Shown: in pieces, positions 27,981 to 38,774 of the stretch | Position numbering within the stretch: the first letter of the stretch is position 1 | How the letters are laid out: each line of letters opens with the position of its first letter | Source of the DNA: Dactylosporangium fulvum | GTDB lineage: Bacteria > Actinomycetota > Actinomycetes > Mycobacteriales > Micromonosporaceae | Direction of reading: 5' to 3' | Length of the DNA: 64,000 nucleotides | Assembly (NCBI RefSeq): GCF_025137375.1 | Contig: NZ_CP073720.1 | Span: 1,264,501-1,328,500 of the forward strand | Notes under the pieces: generated by a model | What the model saw: only the letters and a program-made list of their open reading frames with translations | Database searches by the model: none | Told to the model about the DNA's origin: nothing | Position numbers and translations under genes: made by a program

Positions 27981-28886
27981 TCAGGAGATGTCCCGCTTTC
28001 TGGTGATCAAGGTGCCGATGGTGCCGAGGACGGCAGCCCAGGCGACCAGCACGACCACACCCGCCCAGCGCGGCGGGAGGTCCGTCTCGCCGATCTGCTG
28101 CGCCAGCGACCCGACCACATGCTGGGACGCGAGCGGCGGGATGTAGACCGCGCTCTCCATGACCCAGTCCTCCTTGATGAGGTACTCGCGGATCAGTGCG
28201 AGCACGACGAGTGCCGCATACGTGCCGATCGTGTAGAGCACCGCGGCGGTGATCGTGGCGCCGATCTGGCTGCGGATCAGCACGCCGATGCCGACGCCGA
28301 AGATGGCCCACAGGACGTAGACGAGCAGGTTGAGCAGGATCGCCTGCTGTGGTGCCCAGACGCCGAGGCTGGTGGTCACGCCCTTGCTACTGAAGAAGAT
28401 CGCACCGACGGCGACCGAGATCACCGTGGCGATGAGCCAGAAGCCGACCGCCATGAGGGACGCGGTGATCAGCTTGGCGACGATGACCTTGGTCCGCTTC
28501 GGCGTCGCGAGGAACGTGGCCGTCGCGGTCTGGTGGTAGAACTCGTTCGTGATCACCAGGATCGCCAGCAGCATCACCATGAGCAGGCCGAAGAACTGCC
28601 CCGAGGTGTAGATGTTGACGGCGAACTTCGCCAGGCCGGCAGCGCTGCGCACCTGGGCGACGCGGGCCGCCTCCTCCTGCTGGTAGTGCTCCCAGTCCGC
28701 CCGCTGACCCTCCGTCAGGTCCGGCGGGGGCTCCTGCTGGACGAACCGGTTGTCCAGCTCCGAGTCGGCCTGAGCGGTGTTGAGCAGCAGCGCGATGCCG
28801 GTGAAGGCCACCGAGCAGAGCACGAAGATCCACCACATGTTGGTGGTGCGCAGCTTGATCAGCTCGGCGCGGATGAGCCGCGTCAT
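27981..28886 (-). CDS. ABC-2 type exporter permease
   Basis: A 301-residue permease with six predicted transmembrane helices: one near 17-36, a long extracytoplasmic, charged loop (about 40-90), then five helices ending GVVVLVAWAAVLGTIGTL. The start MTRLIRAELIKLRTT is typical of ABC-2 permeases. It pairs with the ATPase encoded just upstream (4-bp overlap). Cargo unknown; such pairs export lipids, antibiotics or remove drugs. Confidence 0.87.
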   Translation of the reverse strand: MTRLIRAELIKLRTTNMWWIFVLCSVAFTGIALLLNTAQADSELDNRFVQQEPPPDLTEGQRADWEHYQQEEAARVAQVRSAAGLAKFAVNIYTSGQFFGLLMVMLLAILVITNEFYHQTATATFLATPKRTKVIVAKLITASLMAVGFWLIATVISVAVGAIFFSSKGVTTSLGVWAPQQAILLNLLVYVLWAIFGVGIGVLIRSQIGATITAAVLYTIGTYAALVVLALIREYLIKEDWVMESAVYIPPLASQHVVGSLAQQIGETDLPPRWAGVVVLVAWAAVLGTIGTLITRKRDIS

Positions 28887-29794
28887 CGGATGGCCGCCCT
28901 TCCCTGGGTCAGTTCGAGGAACACGTGCTCCAGGTCGGGCCGCTCCGCGACCAGTTCGTGCAGCTCCACGCCGGCTTGCAGGGCCAGCTTGCCGACGGCC
29001 GGGGCGTCGAGGCCGGTGATCAGGTGTGCGCCGCCGCCGTTGGGGTTGATCGTTCCGCCGGCGCCGCGGACGGCGGTCACCAGTTCGTTGATGTCGGGCG
29101 TGCGGACGCGGATCTGCGGCCCGGTGGTCGTGGCGCCGATGATCTGGTCGACCGGCCCCTGCGTGATGAGCTTGCCGGCCGCGATGATGACCACGTCGTC
29201 GGCGAGGATCTCCATCTCCGACAGCAGGTGGCTGGAGACCAGCACCGTGCGTCCCTGCTGGGCCAGGCCCTTCAGCAGCCCGCGCATCCAGCGGATGCCC
29301 TCCGGGTCGAGGCCGTTGGCCGGCTCGTCGAGGATCAGCACCTGCGGGTCGCCGAGCAGCGCCTGCGCGATGCCGAGCCGCTGCTTCATGCCCAGCGAGT
29401 AGCCCCGGAACTTGCGCTTGGCGGCCGGTGTCAGCCCGACCAGTTCGAGCATCTCGTCGACGCGCGCGGCCGGGATGCCCGCGGCGGCGGCGACACAGCG
29501 TAGGTGGTTGCGCGCGGTGCGGCCCTTGTGCGCGGCCGACGCCTCGAGGATCGCGCCCACGAGCCGCAGCGGTTCGACCACGTCCGCATACCGCTGACCG
29601 CCGATGGTCGCGGAGCCGGAGGTCGGACTGACCAGGTTCAGCACCATGCGAAGCGTGGTGGTCTTGCCCGCGCCGTTCGGACCGAGGAACCCCGTGACGC
29701 GGCCCGGCTCGACCACGAACGACAAATTGTCGACGGCTCTGACGTTGCGGTACTGCTTCGTCAGGCCGGAGACGACGATCTGTCCGTTGGACAA
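28883..29794 (-). CDS. ABC exporter ATP-binding protein
   Basis: A 303-residue ATPase with Walker A GPNGAGKTTTLR (about 39-50), signature YSLGMKQRLGIAQALL, Walker B VLILDEPANGLDPEG and switch His in VSSHLLSEME, plus a DUF4162-like C-terminal domain. The start is TTG at 29794, supported by GGGAGGAG about 10 nt upstream; no ATG or GTG is better placed. Forms an exporter with the permease gene that overlaps its 3' end. Confidence 0.93.
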   Translation of the reverse strand: MSNGQIVVSGLTKQYRNVRAVDNLSFVVEPGRVTGFLGPNGAGKTTTLRMVLNLVSPTSGSATIGGQRYADVVEPLRLVGAILEASAAHKGRTARNHLRCVAAAAGIPAARVDEMLELVGLTPAAKRKFRGYSLGMKQRLGIAQALLGDPQVLILDEPANGLDPEGIRWMRGLLKGLAQQGRTVLVSSHLLSEMEILADDVVIIAAGKLITQGPVDQIIGATTTGPQIRVRTPDINELVTAVRGAGGTINPNGGGAHLITGLDAPAVGKLALQAGVELHELVAERPDLEHVFLELTQGRAAIR

Positions 29795-29912
29795 CGTGCC
29801 GCTCCTCCCTCTTGAGAAGAACTCGAGCGAAGTAAGCCGTCAATATGGCATGCCACGGCAACGTCGACAGCCCCGGCCCGCCGGCGTGATCGGGCATACG
29901 CAAAGAGTGTTG

Positions 29913-30314
29913 CTACCGGTCGGAAACCCGGATCACGTGCTTCAGGCCGGACCACGTCTCGTCGATCGCGCACACCTTGACGTCCACTCGGCCGTTGGCC
30001 AGGGCGTATTCGCGCACGACGTTCTCGTCCAGGTCGGTCGCCACGCCGGAGGAGCGCTTCGGCCACGCCACCCAGAGCGCGCCGGACGGCGGGGTGAGCC
30101 GGTGCAGCACCCGCCAGCGGCGCCGCAACCGGGCCTGGTCGGGACAGAAGCACACGATGACGTCGTAGAGGCCGGGCGTGCTGCGGCGGTGCAGCACCAC
30201 ATCGGAAGGCAGTTCACGCAGCTCGAACGCCGCGGGTGCGCCGTCGAGCAGTACCCGGTGCCCGGCGTGCACGCCGAGCTTCTTCGGTAATGGTGTCCCT
30301 GAATATCCCGCCAT
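29913..30314 (-). CDS. DUF3052 family protein
   Basis: A 133-residue protein of the DUF3052 family, common in actinobacteria: MAGYSGTPLPKKLGVHAGHR, then LYDVIVCFCPDQARLRRRW, LWVAWPKRSSGVATDLDEN, and the end WSGLKHVIR. It is small and soluble, with no signal peptide. ATG 30314 starts at the conserved N-terminus. Function unknown. Confidence 0.88.
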   Translation of the reverse strand: MAGYSGTPLPKKLGVHAGHRVLLDGAPAAFELRELPSDVVLHRRSTPGLYDVIVCFCPDQARLRRRWRVLHRLTPPSGALWVAWPKRSSGVATDLDENVVREYALANGRVDVKVCAIDETWSGLKHVIRVSDR

Positions 30315-30406
30315 GGCTGACCACGGTATCCACAGTTCACCCACGCGCCATGCAGGCAACCAGTCATCGTCAGCCATCCGCAGGGCTCGACCTTTAGACC
30401 GAACTC

Positions 30407-31174
30407 ATGACGATTCTCGCCGTCGCCGCCGGCCCGCAAGAGCTGGGCGACTTGCAGCGCTACACCCTGCTGGTGGCCACCGACGGCGACCAGGTCCGAG
30501 CCGCACAACGGCTCCGCCACGAGGTCTTTGCCGACGAACTGGGCGCCACCCTGCACAGCTCCGAGCCGGGACTCGACGTCGATCGGTTCGACGAGTTCTG
30601 CGACCACCTGATCATCCGCGAGGAGCTCACGGGCGCCGTCGTCGGCACGTACCGCATGCTCCCGCCGGGGCGTGCCGCCGAGGCCGGCGGGCTCTACGCC
30701 GAGACCGAGTTCGACCTGGCCGGGCTGGCCCCGCTGCGCGGCGACCTGGTCGAGACCGGCCGCTCCTGCGTCCACCCGGACCACCGCAGCGGCGCCGTGA
30801 TCAACCTGATGTGGGCCGGCATCGCGCGGTACATGCACCTGCACGGCCACCGCTGGCTCGGCGGCTGCGCGTCGGTGCCCCTCGCCGACGGCGGCGCGAC
30901 CGCTCTCGGCGTGTGGGACCTGGTCGAGCGCAAGCACCTGGTGCCGCAGGCCTGGCGTGTGCGGCCCCGCAACCCCTGGGTCGCGCCGGAGTCGCTGGCG
31001 CCGCCGGCCAAGATCGACGTTCCGCCGCTGCTCAGGGGGTACCTGCGACTCGGCTCCTGGGTGGGTGGCGCGCCCGCGCACGACGCCGACTTCGACTGCG
31101 CCGACTTCTACGTGCTGCTGTCGCTCGACCGGGTCAACCCGCGGTACCTCCGACACTTCCTCGGGCAGGGGTGA
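30407..31174 (+). CDS. OlsB-like N-acyltransferase (GNAT superfamily)
   Basis: A 255-residue protein similar to ornithine-acyl carrier protein N-acyltransferase (OlsB): VRAAQRLRHEVFADELGA is the conserved N-terminal motif, then EFCDHLIIREELTGAVVGTYR and ETGRSCVHPDHRSGAVINLM. OlsB makes lyso-ornithine lipid. Its partner acyltransferase gene starts 5 bp after this stop. No clear ribosome site stands before ATG 30407; TTTAGACC upstream may be a -10 of a leaderless transcript. Confidence 0.82.
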   Translation: MTILAVAAGPQELGDLQRYTLLVATDGDQVRAAQRLRHEVFADELGATLHSSEPGLDVDRFDEFCDHLIIREELTGAVVGTYRMLPPGRAAEAGGLYAETEFDLAGLAPLRGDLVETGRSCVHPDHRSGAVINLMWAGIARYMHLHGHRWLGGCASVPLADGGATALGVWDLVERKHLVPQAWRVRPRNPWVAPESLAPPAKIDVPPLLRGYLRLGSWVGGAPAHDADFDCADFYVLLSLDRVNPRYLRHFLGQG

Positions 31175-31179
31175 CCTCG

Positions 31180-31986
31180 ATGGCTGTCATGGACAGCCTC
31201 TGGCTGCCCCGGTCGACGTGCGGGGCGGAGTGCCTCTCGGACCGCCCCGCCGGCACCGTTTCCCGTCTCGTCATGCTCAAGCGGATCGTCTGCACCGGCG
31301 CGGTCCTGCTCGTCGCGGCGCTCTCCGTGCCCGTCCTGGCCCTGCTGCCCCAGCGCCGGCTGGTCGCCGCGCAGCGCGGTCTCGCCCGCGCGGTGCTGGC
31401 CGGCCTGGGCATCCAGCACTCCGCGACGGGCCGGATTCCCCAGCGAGGTGCCCTGCTGGTGGCCAACCACGTGTCGTGGCTGGACGTGATCGTGATCCTG
31501 GCGCACACGCCGGCCCGCCTCCTGGCCAAACGGGAGGTACGGTCGTGGCCGCTCATCGGCCGCCTCGCCGCCACGCTCGGCACGGTGTTCGTGGACCGGT
31601 CGAGGCCCAAGAGCCTGCCGGTCACGGTGGCGCAGGTGCGGGCGAACATCGCGGACGGCGGTGTCGTGGCGGTGTTCCCCGAGGGCACGACGTGGTGCGG
31701 CCGGATGGGCGGCGCCTTCCGGCCGGCGATGTTCCAGGCGGCGGTCGACGCGGGTGTTCCCGTGGTGCCGGTACGGCTGACGTTCGCCCAGGGCGGCTCG
31801 GCGTCGACGGTGGCGGCGTTCATCGGCGACGAGACGCTGATGGCCTCGCTGAAGCGCGTCGTGGCGGCGCGTGACCTGTCGATCAGCCTGCGGGCGCACC
31901 CGAAGCTGCACCCGGCTCCGTGCGAGTCGCGCATCCACTCCCGCCGTGTGCTGGCGCGAGCGGCGACGGCCGTGATCGCCGTCTGA
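31180..31986 (+). CDS. 1-acyl-glycerol-3-phosphate acyltransferase-like (OlsA/PlsC)
   Basis: A 268-residue membrane-bound acyltransferase. One or two N-terminal helices (about 32-55) precede the PlsC domain: catalytic NHVSWLD, VFVDRSR, FPEGTTW and VVPVRLTF. With the upstream OlsB-like gene it could complete an ornithine-type aminolipid. ATG 31180 was chosen since AGGGG precedes it; GTG 31171 overlapping the previous stop is an alternative adding three residues. Confidence 0.87.
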   Translation: MAVMDSLWLPRSTCGAECLSDRPAGTVSRLVMLKRIVCTGAVLLVAALSVPVLALLPQRRLVAAQRGLARAVLAGLGIQHSATGRIPQRGALLVANHVSWLDVIVILAHTPARLLAKREVRSWPLIGRLAATLGTVFVDRSRPKSLPVTVAQVRANIADGGVVAVFPEGTTWCGRMGGAFRPAMFQAAVDAGVPVVPVRLTFAQGGSASTVAAFIGDETLMASLKRVVAARDLSISLRAHPKLHPAPCESRIHSRRVLARAATAVIAV

Positions 31987-32000
31987 TCGGCCCCCACGCA

Positions 32001-32035
32001 AACCGGCCTTGGTCGAACATCGGCCGAGGCCGGTT
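32001..32035 (+). terminator. Terminator after acyltransferase pair
   Basis: AACCGGCCTTGG (32001-32012) pairs with CCGAGGCCGGTT (32024-32035) at 11 of 12 positions, 15 bp after the stop, followed by a T-rich run. Confidence 0.7.
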
Positions 32036-32128
32036 GCTGTTGCTCACTGTGTCTCGAACGACAGTCGCGATGTATCGCGTTTCGCGCTACGCTTTTCCGC
32101 ACGGGAGTGAACGAGGAAAGTGGGCGCT

Positions 32129-32947
32129 ATGACCGCTTGGAAGGTCACCGAGCCTGAGCGGCTCGCGATGGAGGACGAGGTCAAGCAACTCAAGGTCAGT
32201 CTGGTCGCCGGGCGGCTCAACGTCGTGGGCGCCGACGACGGGCCGGCCCGCGTCGAGTTCTCCGCCGTCGGCGACCGGCCTGTCGACGTCACGCTCGACG
32301 GCGGTGTCCTCACCGTCGCTCACGAGTTCCCCAAGAAGTGGCCCGGGTTCTTCTGGTGGCTCTTCAGCGGGCGATACAAGGTCGACGTTTCCGTCGTCGT
32401 GCCGACCGGCACGCTCGTCGCCCTCACCGTCGTCGCCGGGACCGTCATCGTGTCCTCGCTGCGTAACGGCGCCGCGGTCGACGTCACCAGCGGCCGGATC
32501 ACCCTGCTCGGCATCGACGGCGCGGTCGCCGGGAAGATCGTCTCCGGGTCGATCGAGGCGCTGACGCTCGGCGGCGAGGTCGAGCTCGAGACCGTCTCCG
32601 GCGAGATCGTGGTCGCCGACTCGACCGCCCGCCGGGTGTATGCGAAGACGATCTCCGGCTCGGTCACCTGCGACCTCGACAACCCGCCGGCCGACACCGA
32701 CGTCCAGCTCGACACCGTGTCGGGGGAGATTACGGTGCGTGTTCGCGAGGACAGCGACCTGCGGGTCAGCGTCAACGCCGTCTCCGGGCACGTCATCAAC
32801 GCGTTCTCCCAGCTCGACCAGGCCGGTCGCGGTACCGTGACCGGCCGGCTGGGTAGTGGCACGGGCGGGCGTCTCGCCGCCAACGCGACATCTGGCACGA
32901 TCTCCGTGTTGCGGCGACCAGTAGACGATGAGGAAGCAGACGCATGA
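32129..32947 (+). CDS. DUF4097 family beta-helix protein
   Basis: A 272-residue protein whose second half is built of short repeats such as DVTSGRITL, KIVSGSIEAL, ETVSGEIVV, KTISGSVTC and DTVSGEITV, the V-SG-I pattern of DUF4097 (a predicted beta-solenoid adhesin-like fold). No signal peptide or transmembrane segment, so probably cytoplasmic. ATG 32129 lies 10 nt after GAGGAAAG; GTG 32120 is too close to it. The stop overlaps the PadR gene by 4 bp, a pairing seen in other actinobacteria. Confidence 0.85.
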   Translation: MTAWKVTEPERLAMEDEVKQLKVSLVAGRLNVVGADDGPARVEFSAVGDRPVDVTLDGGVLTVAHEFPKKWPGFFWWLFSGRYKVDVSVVVPTGTLVALTVVAGTVIVSSLRNGAAVDVTSGRITLLGIDGAVAGKIVSGSIEALTLGGEVELETVSGEIVVADSTARRVYAKTISGSVTCDLDNPPADTDVQLDTVSGEITVRVREDSDLRVSVNAVSGHVINAFSQLDQAGRGTVTGRLGSGTGGRLAANATSGTISVLRRPVDDEEADA

Positions 32948-33573
32948 GTGCGGTCTTCAGCCACGGCCGGCTCCGGCTGTACCTGCTGAAGCTCCTCGCC
33001 GAAGGCCCGCGCCACGGCTACGAGCTGATCCGGCTGCTGGAGAACCGGTTCCACGGGCTCTACGCCCCGTCGGCCGGCACCATCTACCCCCGGCTGCAGC
33101 GGATGGAGGCCGACGGCCTGATCAGCCACACCGCCTCCGGCGGCCGGAAGGTGTACGAGATCACCGACGCGGGTCGGGCCGAGATCGGCCAGCGGGCCGG
33201 TGAGCTGGAGTCGCTCGAGGCGGACATCAACGCCTCGCTCGCCGACCTCTCGACGCTCGCCGACGAGGTCGAGCAGGGTGTGCGCGGCTCGGTGCGCGAC
33301 CTCAAGAAGGAGCTCAAGGAGGCCAGCCGGCAGGTGCGCAGCGCGCCACCCGGCCCTTCGCAGTTCGGCTGGGGATACCCGCCCCGCCCGGGCGCGGCCC
33401 GTCCGAGCCCGCCGCCGAGCGACGTGGTCACCGAGCTGGAGGAGAAGGCCGCCCAGCTGCTCTCCGAGGTCCGCCGTCTCGCCCGCGCCGGGCGGGCCAG
33501 CCAGGAGACCATGCGGGCGACGTTGGTGGTGCTGGACGGCGCGATCGATCAGGTACGCCGCCTGCTGCGCTAG
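32944..33573 (+). CDS. PadR-family transcriptional regulator
   Basis: A 209-residue regulator. The winged helix (about 8-85) contains LLKLLAEGPRHGYELIRLLE and SAGTIYPRLQRMEADGLI, the PadR signature; the C-terminal half holds two long amphipathic helices probably for dimerisation, joined by a Pro-rich linker (about 133-160). It is translationally coupled to the DUF4097 gene and probably represses its own operon; ligand unknown. Confidence 0.92.
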   Translation: MSAVFSHGRLRLYLLKLLAEGPRHGYELIRLLENRFHGLYAPSAGTIYPRLQRMEADGLISHTASGGRKVYEITDAGRAEIGQRAGELESLEADINASLADLSTLADEVEQGVRGSVRDLKKELKEASRQVRSAPPGPSQFGWGYPPRPGAARPSPPPSDVVTELEEKAAQLLSEVRRLARAGRASQETMRATLVVLDGAIDQVRRLLR

Positions 33574-33650
33574 CGTTGAAGCAGGGGAAACGGGCGTTCA
33601 GGTTCTTCCCAGGTAAACATCAGCCCTACTCCAGCGGAGGGCGGCAGCAT

Positions 33651-34397
33651 ATGCACATGGGGGTACGAGGCGGCGTCGCACAATCCGGGGGTGCATCGTC
33701 GCCAGGCGTGGCGCAGGCTGAGGCGAGACTGCTCGTGGTCGAGGACGATCCGAACATCCGCGAGCTCCTCTCGGCCAGCCTGCGTTTCGCCGGCTTTGCG
33801 GTTGACGCGGTGACCACCGGTTCCGAGGCGGTCACCGCGGCCCGCGAGGCCAAGCCCGATCTTGTCGTGCTCGACGTCATGCTGCCCGACCTCGACGGCT
33901 TCGAGGTGATCCGACGGCTGCGCGAGGGCGGCATCCGGCTTCCCGTCGTCTTCCTCACCGCTCGTGACGGCACCGAGGACAAGGTGCGCGGCCTCACCCT
34001 GGGCGGCGACGACTACGTCACCAAGCCGTTCAGCCTCGAGGAGCTGACCGCCCGCATCCGGGCCGTCCTGCGCCGCACCAACGGCGACCCCGGACCCAAC
34101 CGGCTCGTCTTCCACGACCTTGAACTGGACGAGGAGACGCACGAGGTCAGCCGCGCCGGCCAGACGATCGCGCTGTCCCCGACAGAGTTCAAGTTGTTGC
34201 GATATCTCATGCTGAACGCGGGCCGGGTCCTGTCCAAGGCACAGATTCTCGACTTCGTGTGGAACTACGACTTCCGGGGCGACGACAGCATCGTCGAGTC
34301 CTACATCTCCTACCTGCGGCGGAAGGTCGACATCACCGAGCCGCGCCTGATCCACACCCTGCGTGGCGTGGGTTACGTGCTGCGCCTTCCCGTCTGA
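33651..34397 (+). CDS. OmpR-family response regulator, MprA/TcrA-like
   Basis: A 248-residue regulator. After a 25-residue Gly/Ser leader, the receiver domain has VVEDDPNIRE, phospho-acceptor Asp in VVLDVMLPDLDG, FLTARDG and DDYVTKPFS; the winged-helix output domain contains LSPTEFKLLRYLMLNAGRVL and ESYISYLRRKVD. ATG 33651 follows GAGGGCGGC. The cognate kinase starts 8 bp downstream and an HtrA-like protease follows, the same order as mprA-mprB-pepD, which answer to envelope stress. Confidence 0.93.
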   Translation: MHMGVRGGVAQSGGASSPGVAQAEARLLVVEDDPNIRELLSASLRFAGFAVDAVTTGSEAVTAAREAKPDLVVLDVMLPDLDGFEVIRRLREGGIRLPVVFLTARDGTEDKVRGLTLGGDDYVTKPFSLEELTARIRAVLRRTNGDPGPNRLVFHDLELDEETHEVSRAGQTIALSPTEFKLLRYLMLNAGRVLSKAQILDFVWNYDFRGDDSIVESYISYLRRKVDITEPRLIHTLRGVGYVLRLPV

Positions 34398-34405
34398 GCC
34401 GCCGC

Positions 34406-35875
34406 ATGGTGCGGTTCATCGCCGACGTTCCGCTGCGCGTGAAGCTGATCGCGGCGGTGCTCACCCTTGTCACCATGGCGCTGCTCGTCATCGGCGTGGC
34501 CAGCGCGCTCGTCATGCGCAGCTCGATGATCGACAAGGTCGACCAGCAGTTGCGCACGCTGGCCGACACGGTCGAGATCAGCCGGCTGCAGCAGCGCGCC
34601 GGGACCGACTCGGTGCTGCCCAGCAACTACTTCATCCTCTGGGCCACCATCAGCCCCAACGGCCAGTTGGAGTACGGCTACGTCGGCACCCGCGACCCGG
34701 CGGCCCAGCCGCCCCCGCCCTCCTCACCGGAGGAGCTGGTGTCCCGGATCGGCGAGCCGTACACGGTGACGACCAAGGCCACACACGAGCGGTGGCGGGT
34801 GCTGATCACCCAGCGCGGTTCGACGCTGCTGGTCATCTGCGAGAGCCTGTCGATGGTCGACAACGCCGTCGACGAGCTGGTCGCCGCGGAGCTGTTCGTC
34901 GGCGCCGGTGTCCTGGTCGTGCTCGCCGCGGTCGGCGTGACGATCGTGCGCACGAGTCTGCAGCCGTTGCGCGAGATCGAACGTACCGCCGCCGCCATCG
35001 CCGCCGGGGACCTCACCAAACGTGTGCCGGAGAGCCCTCCCGAGACGGAGATGGGGCATCTCGCCGCCGCGCTGAACACGATGCTCGCCCAGATCGAGGG
35101 TGCGTTCCGAATACGGCAGGCGTCTGAGGAACGGATGCGGCAGTTCATCGCCGACGCCTCCCACGAGCTGCGCACCCCGTTGACGACGATCCGGGGTTTC
35201 GCCGAGTTGTACCGGCAGGGCGCGGCCCGGGAGCCCGAGGAGACGAGCGCGCTGCTGCGCCGGATCGAGGACGAGGCGTCCCGGATGGGCCTGCTCGTCG
35301 AAGACCTGCTGCTGCTCGCCCGGCTCGACCAGGAGCGGCCGCTCAGCCTCGCGGACATGGACCTGCGGGTCATCGCCAGCGACGCCGTCGCGGCCGCACG
35401 CGCCGTCGCACCCGATCGGGAGATCAGCCTGGAGCTGGAGCGCGACGAGCCGGTCGAGGTCAACGGCGACGAGGCCCGCCTGCGCCAGGTCGTCGGCAAC
35501 CTGATGACCAACGCGCTCACCCACACTCCGGCCGGGACGCCGGTCGAGCTGCGGCTGCGCCGGGACGGCACCGACGCCCTCATCGAGGTCGTCGACCATG
35601 GCACCGGCCTCACCGACGAGCACGCCGCGCGGGTGTTCGAGCGGTTCTACCGGGTGGACAAGGCCCGCACCAGACGGCAGGCCGGCGGCGCGCACAGCGG
35701 CAGCGGGCTCGGCCTCGCGATCGTCGCCGCACTGGTCGCCGTGCACAGCGGCACCGTGTCGGTGTTCGTCACGCCGGGTGGCGGAGCCACCTTCCAGGTT
35801 CGGCTCCCCCTCACAGCCGGTTCCCAGGCCGCACTAAGTAGTCCGCCAGCCGCGGTGGGGAAGCTCAAATCATGA
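34406..35875 (+). CDS. HAMP sensor histidine kinase, MprB-like
   Basis: A 489-residue membrane kinase: transmembrane helix (about 12-35), an extracytoplasmic sensor region (about 36-158), a second helix (about 160-182), HAMP, H-box FIADASHELRTPLTTIRGFA, N-box VVGNLMTNALTHTP, G1 DHGTGL, and G2 GSGLGLAIV. It would phosphorylate the regulator encoded upstream. The stop overlaps the protease start by 4 bp. Confidence 0.93.
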   Translation: MVRFIADVPLRVKLIAAVLTLVTMALLVIGVASALVMRSSMIDKVDQQLRTLADTVEISRLQQRAGTDSVLPSNYFILWATISPNGQLEYGYVGTRDPAAQPPPPSSPEELVSRIGEPYTVTTKATHERWRVLITQRGSTLLVICESLSMVDNAVDELVAAELFVGAGVLVVLAAVGVTIVRTSLQPLREIERTAAAIAAGDLTKRVPESPPETEMGHLAAALNTMLAQIEGAFRIRQASEERMRQFIADASHELRTPLTTIRGFAELYRQGAAREPEETSALLRRIEDEASRMGLLVEDLLLLARLDQERPLSLADMDLRVIASDAVAAARAVAPDREISLELERDEPVEVNGDEARLRQVVGNLMTNALTHTPAGTPVELRLRRDGTDALIEVVDHGTGLTDEHAARVFERFYRVDKARTRRQAGGAHSGSGLGLAIVAALVAVHSGTVSVFVTPGGGATFQVRLPLTAGSQAALSSPPAAVGKLKS

Positions 35876-37194
35876 GCGAACAGCAGGGATGGGCGCCGAA
35901 GCCGGCCGACCAGCAGCGTTGGACGCCGGCTCCGGCCGATCAGCCGGCTCCGGCCGATCAGTCGGCTCCGGCCGACCGGCCGGCGCAGGCGCCCGCTTCG
36001 GGCAGCCAACAAGCATGGCCGCCCGCACCGGCACCCGCGCAGGGTGACCGCCCGGCTTCAGGACCGGTGTCGAGTGACCACCCGGCCTCGGGACCGGTGT
36101 CGGGTGACCGGCCGGCGCCGGCACCTGAGCAAGGTGGGACGCCCGCGCCGACCGCCGGGGACCGGCCCGGGTGGCCGGCCGCGCCGCCGCCGGTGCCGGG
36201 TGTCCACGGGTGGCAGGCCGCGCCGGGTGGCCACGGGTGGCACACCGGGGCACCCGCGTCGGGTGGCCAGCCGGGGTGGACGGGGGCATCCGGGGACCAG
36301 CAGTTCCGGCACGTGCCGTCGGCGCAGATGCCTCCGCACGTGCCGCACATGCACCGGCCGCCGCAATGGCAGTCGCCGTTGCTGGCGCCGGCGCCGATGC
36401 AGCCGGCCACGCCGGCCGCGCTGTCGAAGCGGCGGCGGGTGGGGCGTGTCGCGGCGGCGATCGTGGCTGCCGTCGGGCTCTCGGCGGTCTCCGCGTTCGG
36501 CGGCGGCTACGCGGCCCTGGAGCTCCGCCCGTCGACCAACCACACCGTGGTCAGCGCGCAGAACTCCGCAGGGTCCGGCAGCACCTCAACGCTGTCGAAC
36601 GTCGCCGCGCAGGTGCTGCCCAGTGTCGTGTCGATCAGCACCGGATCGGCCGTCGGCTCAGGGGTCATCATCACCACCGACGGCGCGATCCTGACGAACA
36701 ACCACGTGGTGGCGACCGCTCGCGGCACCACGGTCCAGGTCACGTTCTCCGACGGCAAGTCCGCCATGGCCTCGATCGTCGGCACCGACCCGAGCACCGA
36801 TCTGGCGGTCGTCAAGGTCCGGGCCGGCGGCACGTACACCCCGCTGGCGTTCGGCGACAGTTCGACCGTCCACGTGGGTGACACCGTCCTCGCCGTCGGC
36901 AGCCCGCTCGGCCTCGACGGCTCGGTGACCTCGGGCATCGTCAGCGCCCTCAACCGTACGATCGACGAGGGCCAGGACGGCCGCACCGGCGCCACGAAGA
37001 TCACCGGCGCGATCCAGACCGACGCCGCCATCAACCCCGGCAACTCCGGCGGTGCGCTGGTCAACACGTCCGGTCAGCTCATCGGCATCAACACCGCGAT
37101 CGCCACGTCGGGCGACACGGCCGGCAACATCGGCGTGGGGTTCGCGATCTCCAGCAACACCGCAAAGGCCGTCGCCGACCAACTCCTGGGCTGA
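35872..37194 (+). CDS. Membrane-anchored S1C serine protease (HtrA/PepD-like) without PDZ
   Basis: A 440-residue protein: a Pro/Ala/Gln-rich cytoplasmic N-terminus (about 1-180) with repeats such as PAPADQ and DRPASGPVS, one transmembrane helix (about 192-215), then a trypsin-like domain outside. The triad is His in LTNNHVV, Asp in DPSTDLAVVKV and Ser in NPGNSGGALV. It ends directly after the protease domain (AKAVADQLLG), so the PDZ domain found in PepD/DegP is missing. Coupled to the kinase gene, so it is probably part of an envelope-stress response. Confidence 0.92.
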   Translation: MSEQQGWAPKPADQQRWTPAPADQPAPADQSAPADRPAQAPASGSQQAWPPAPAPAQGDRPASGPVSSDHPASGPVSGDRPAPAPEQGGTPAPTAGDRPGWPAAPPPVPGVHGWQAAPGGHGWHTGAPASGGQPGWTGASGDQQFRHVPSAQMPPHVPHMHRPPQWQSPLLAPAPMQPATPAALSKRRRVGRVAAAIVAAVGLSAVSAFGGGYAALELRPSTNHTVVSAQNSAGSGSTSTLSNVAAQVLPSVVSISTGSAVGSGVIITTDGAILTNNHVVATARGTTVQVTFSDGKSAMASIVGTDPSTDLAVVKVRAGGTYTPLAFGDSSTVHVGDTVLAVGSPLGLDGSVTSGIVSALNRTIDEGQDGRTGATKITGAIQTDAAINPGNSGGALVNTSGQLIGINTAIATSGDTAGNIGVGFAISSNTAKAVADQLLG

Positions 37195-37220
37195 CAAGGA
37201 CTGGTTTCCCCTCCCAGAAA

Positions 37221-37256
37221 GGAAGGCGGCGCACCTGGCGAGGTGCGCCGCCTTCC
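37221..37256. terminator. Bidirectional terminator between protease and glpK
   Basis: GGAAGGCGGCGCACCT (37221-37236) and AGGTGCGCCGCCTTCC (37241-37256) form a perfect 16-bp stem with loop GGCG between two convergent genes. Confidence 0.88.
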
Positions 37257-37298
37257 GCATGCCGTGCCGGCGGCGCCCGCCGGTCAGACGGGGTGGGG

Positions 37299-38774
<1,476 letters not shown>

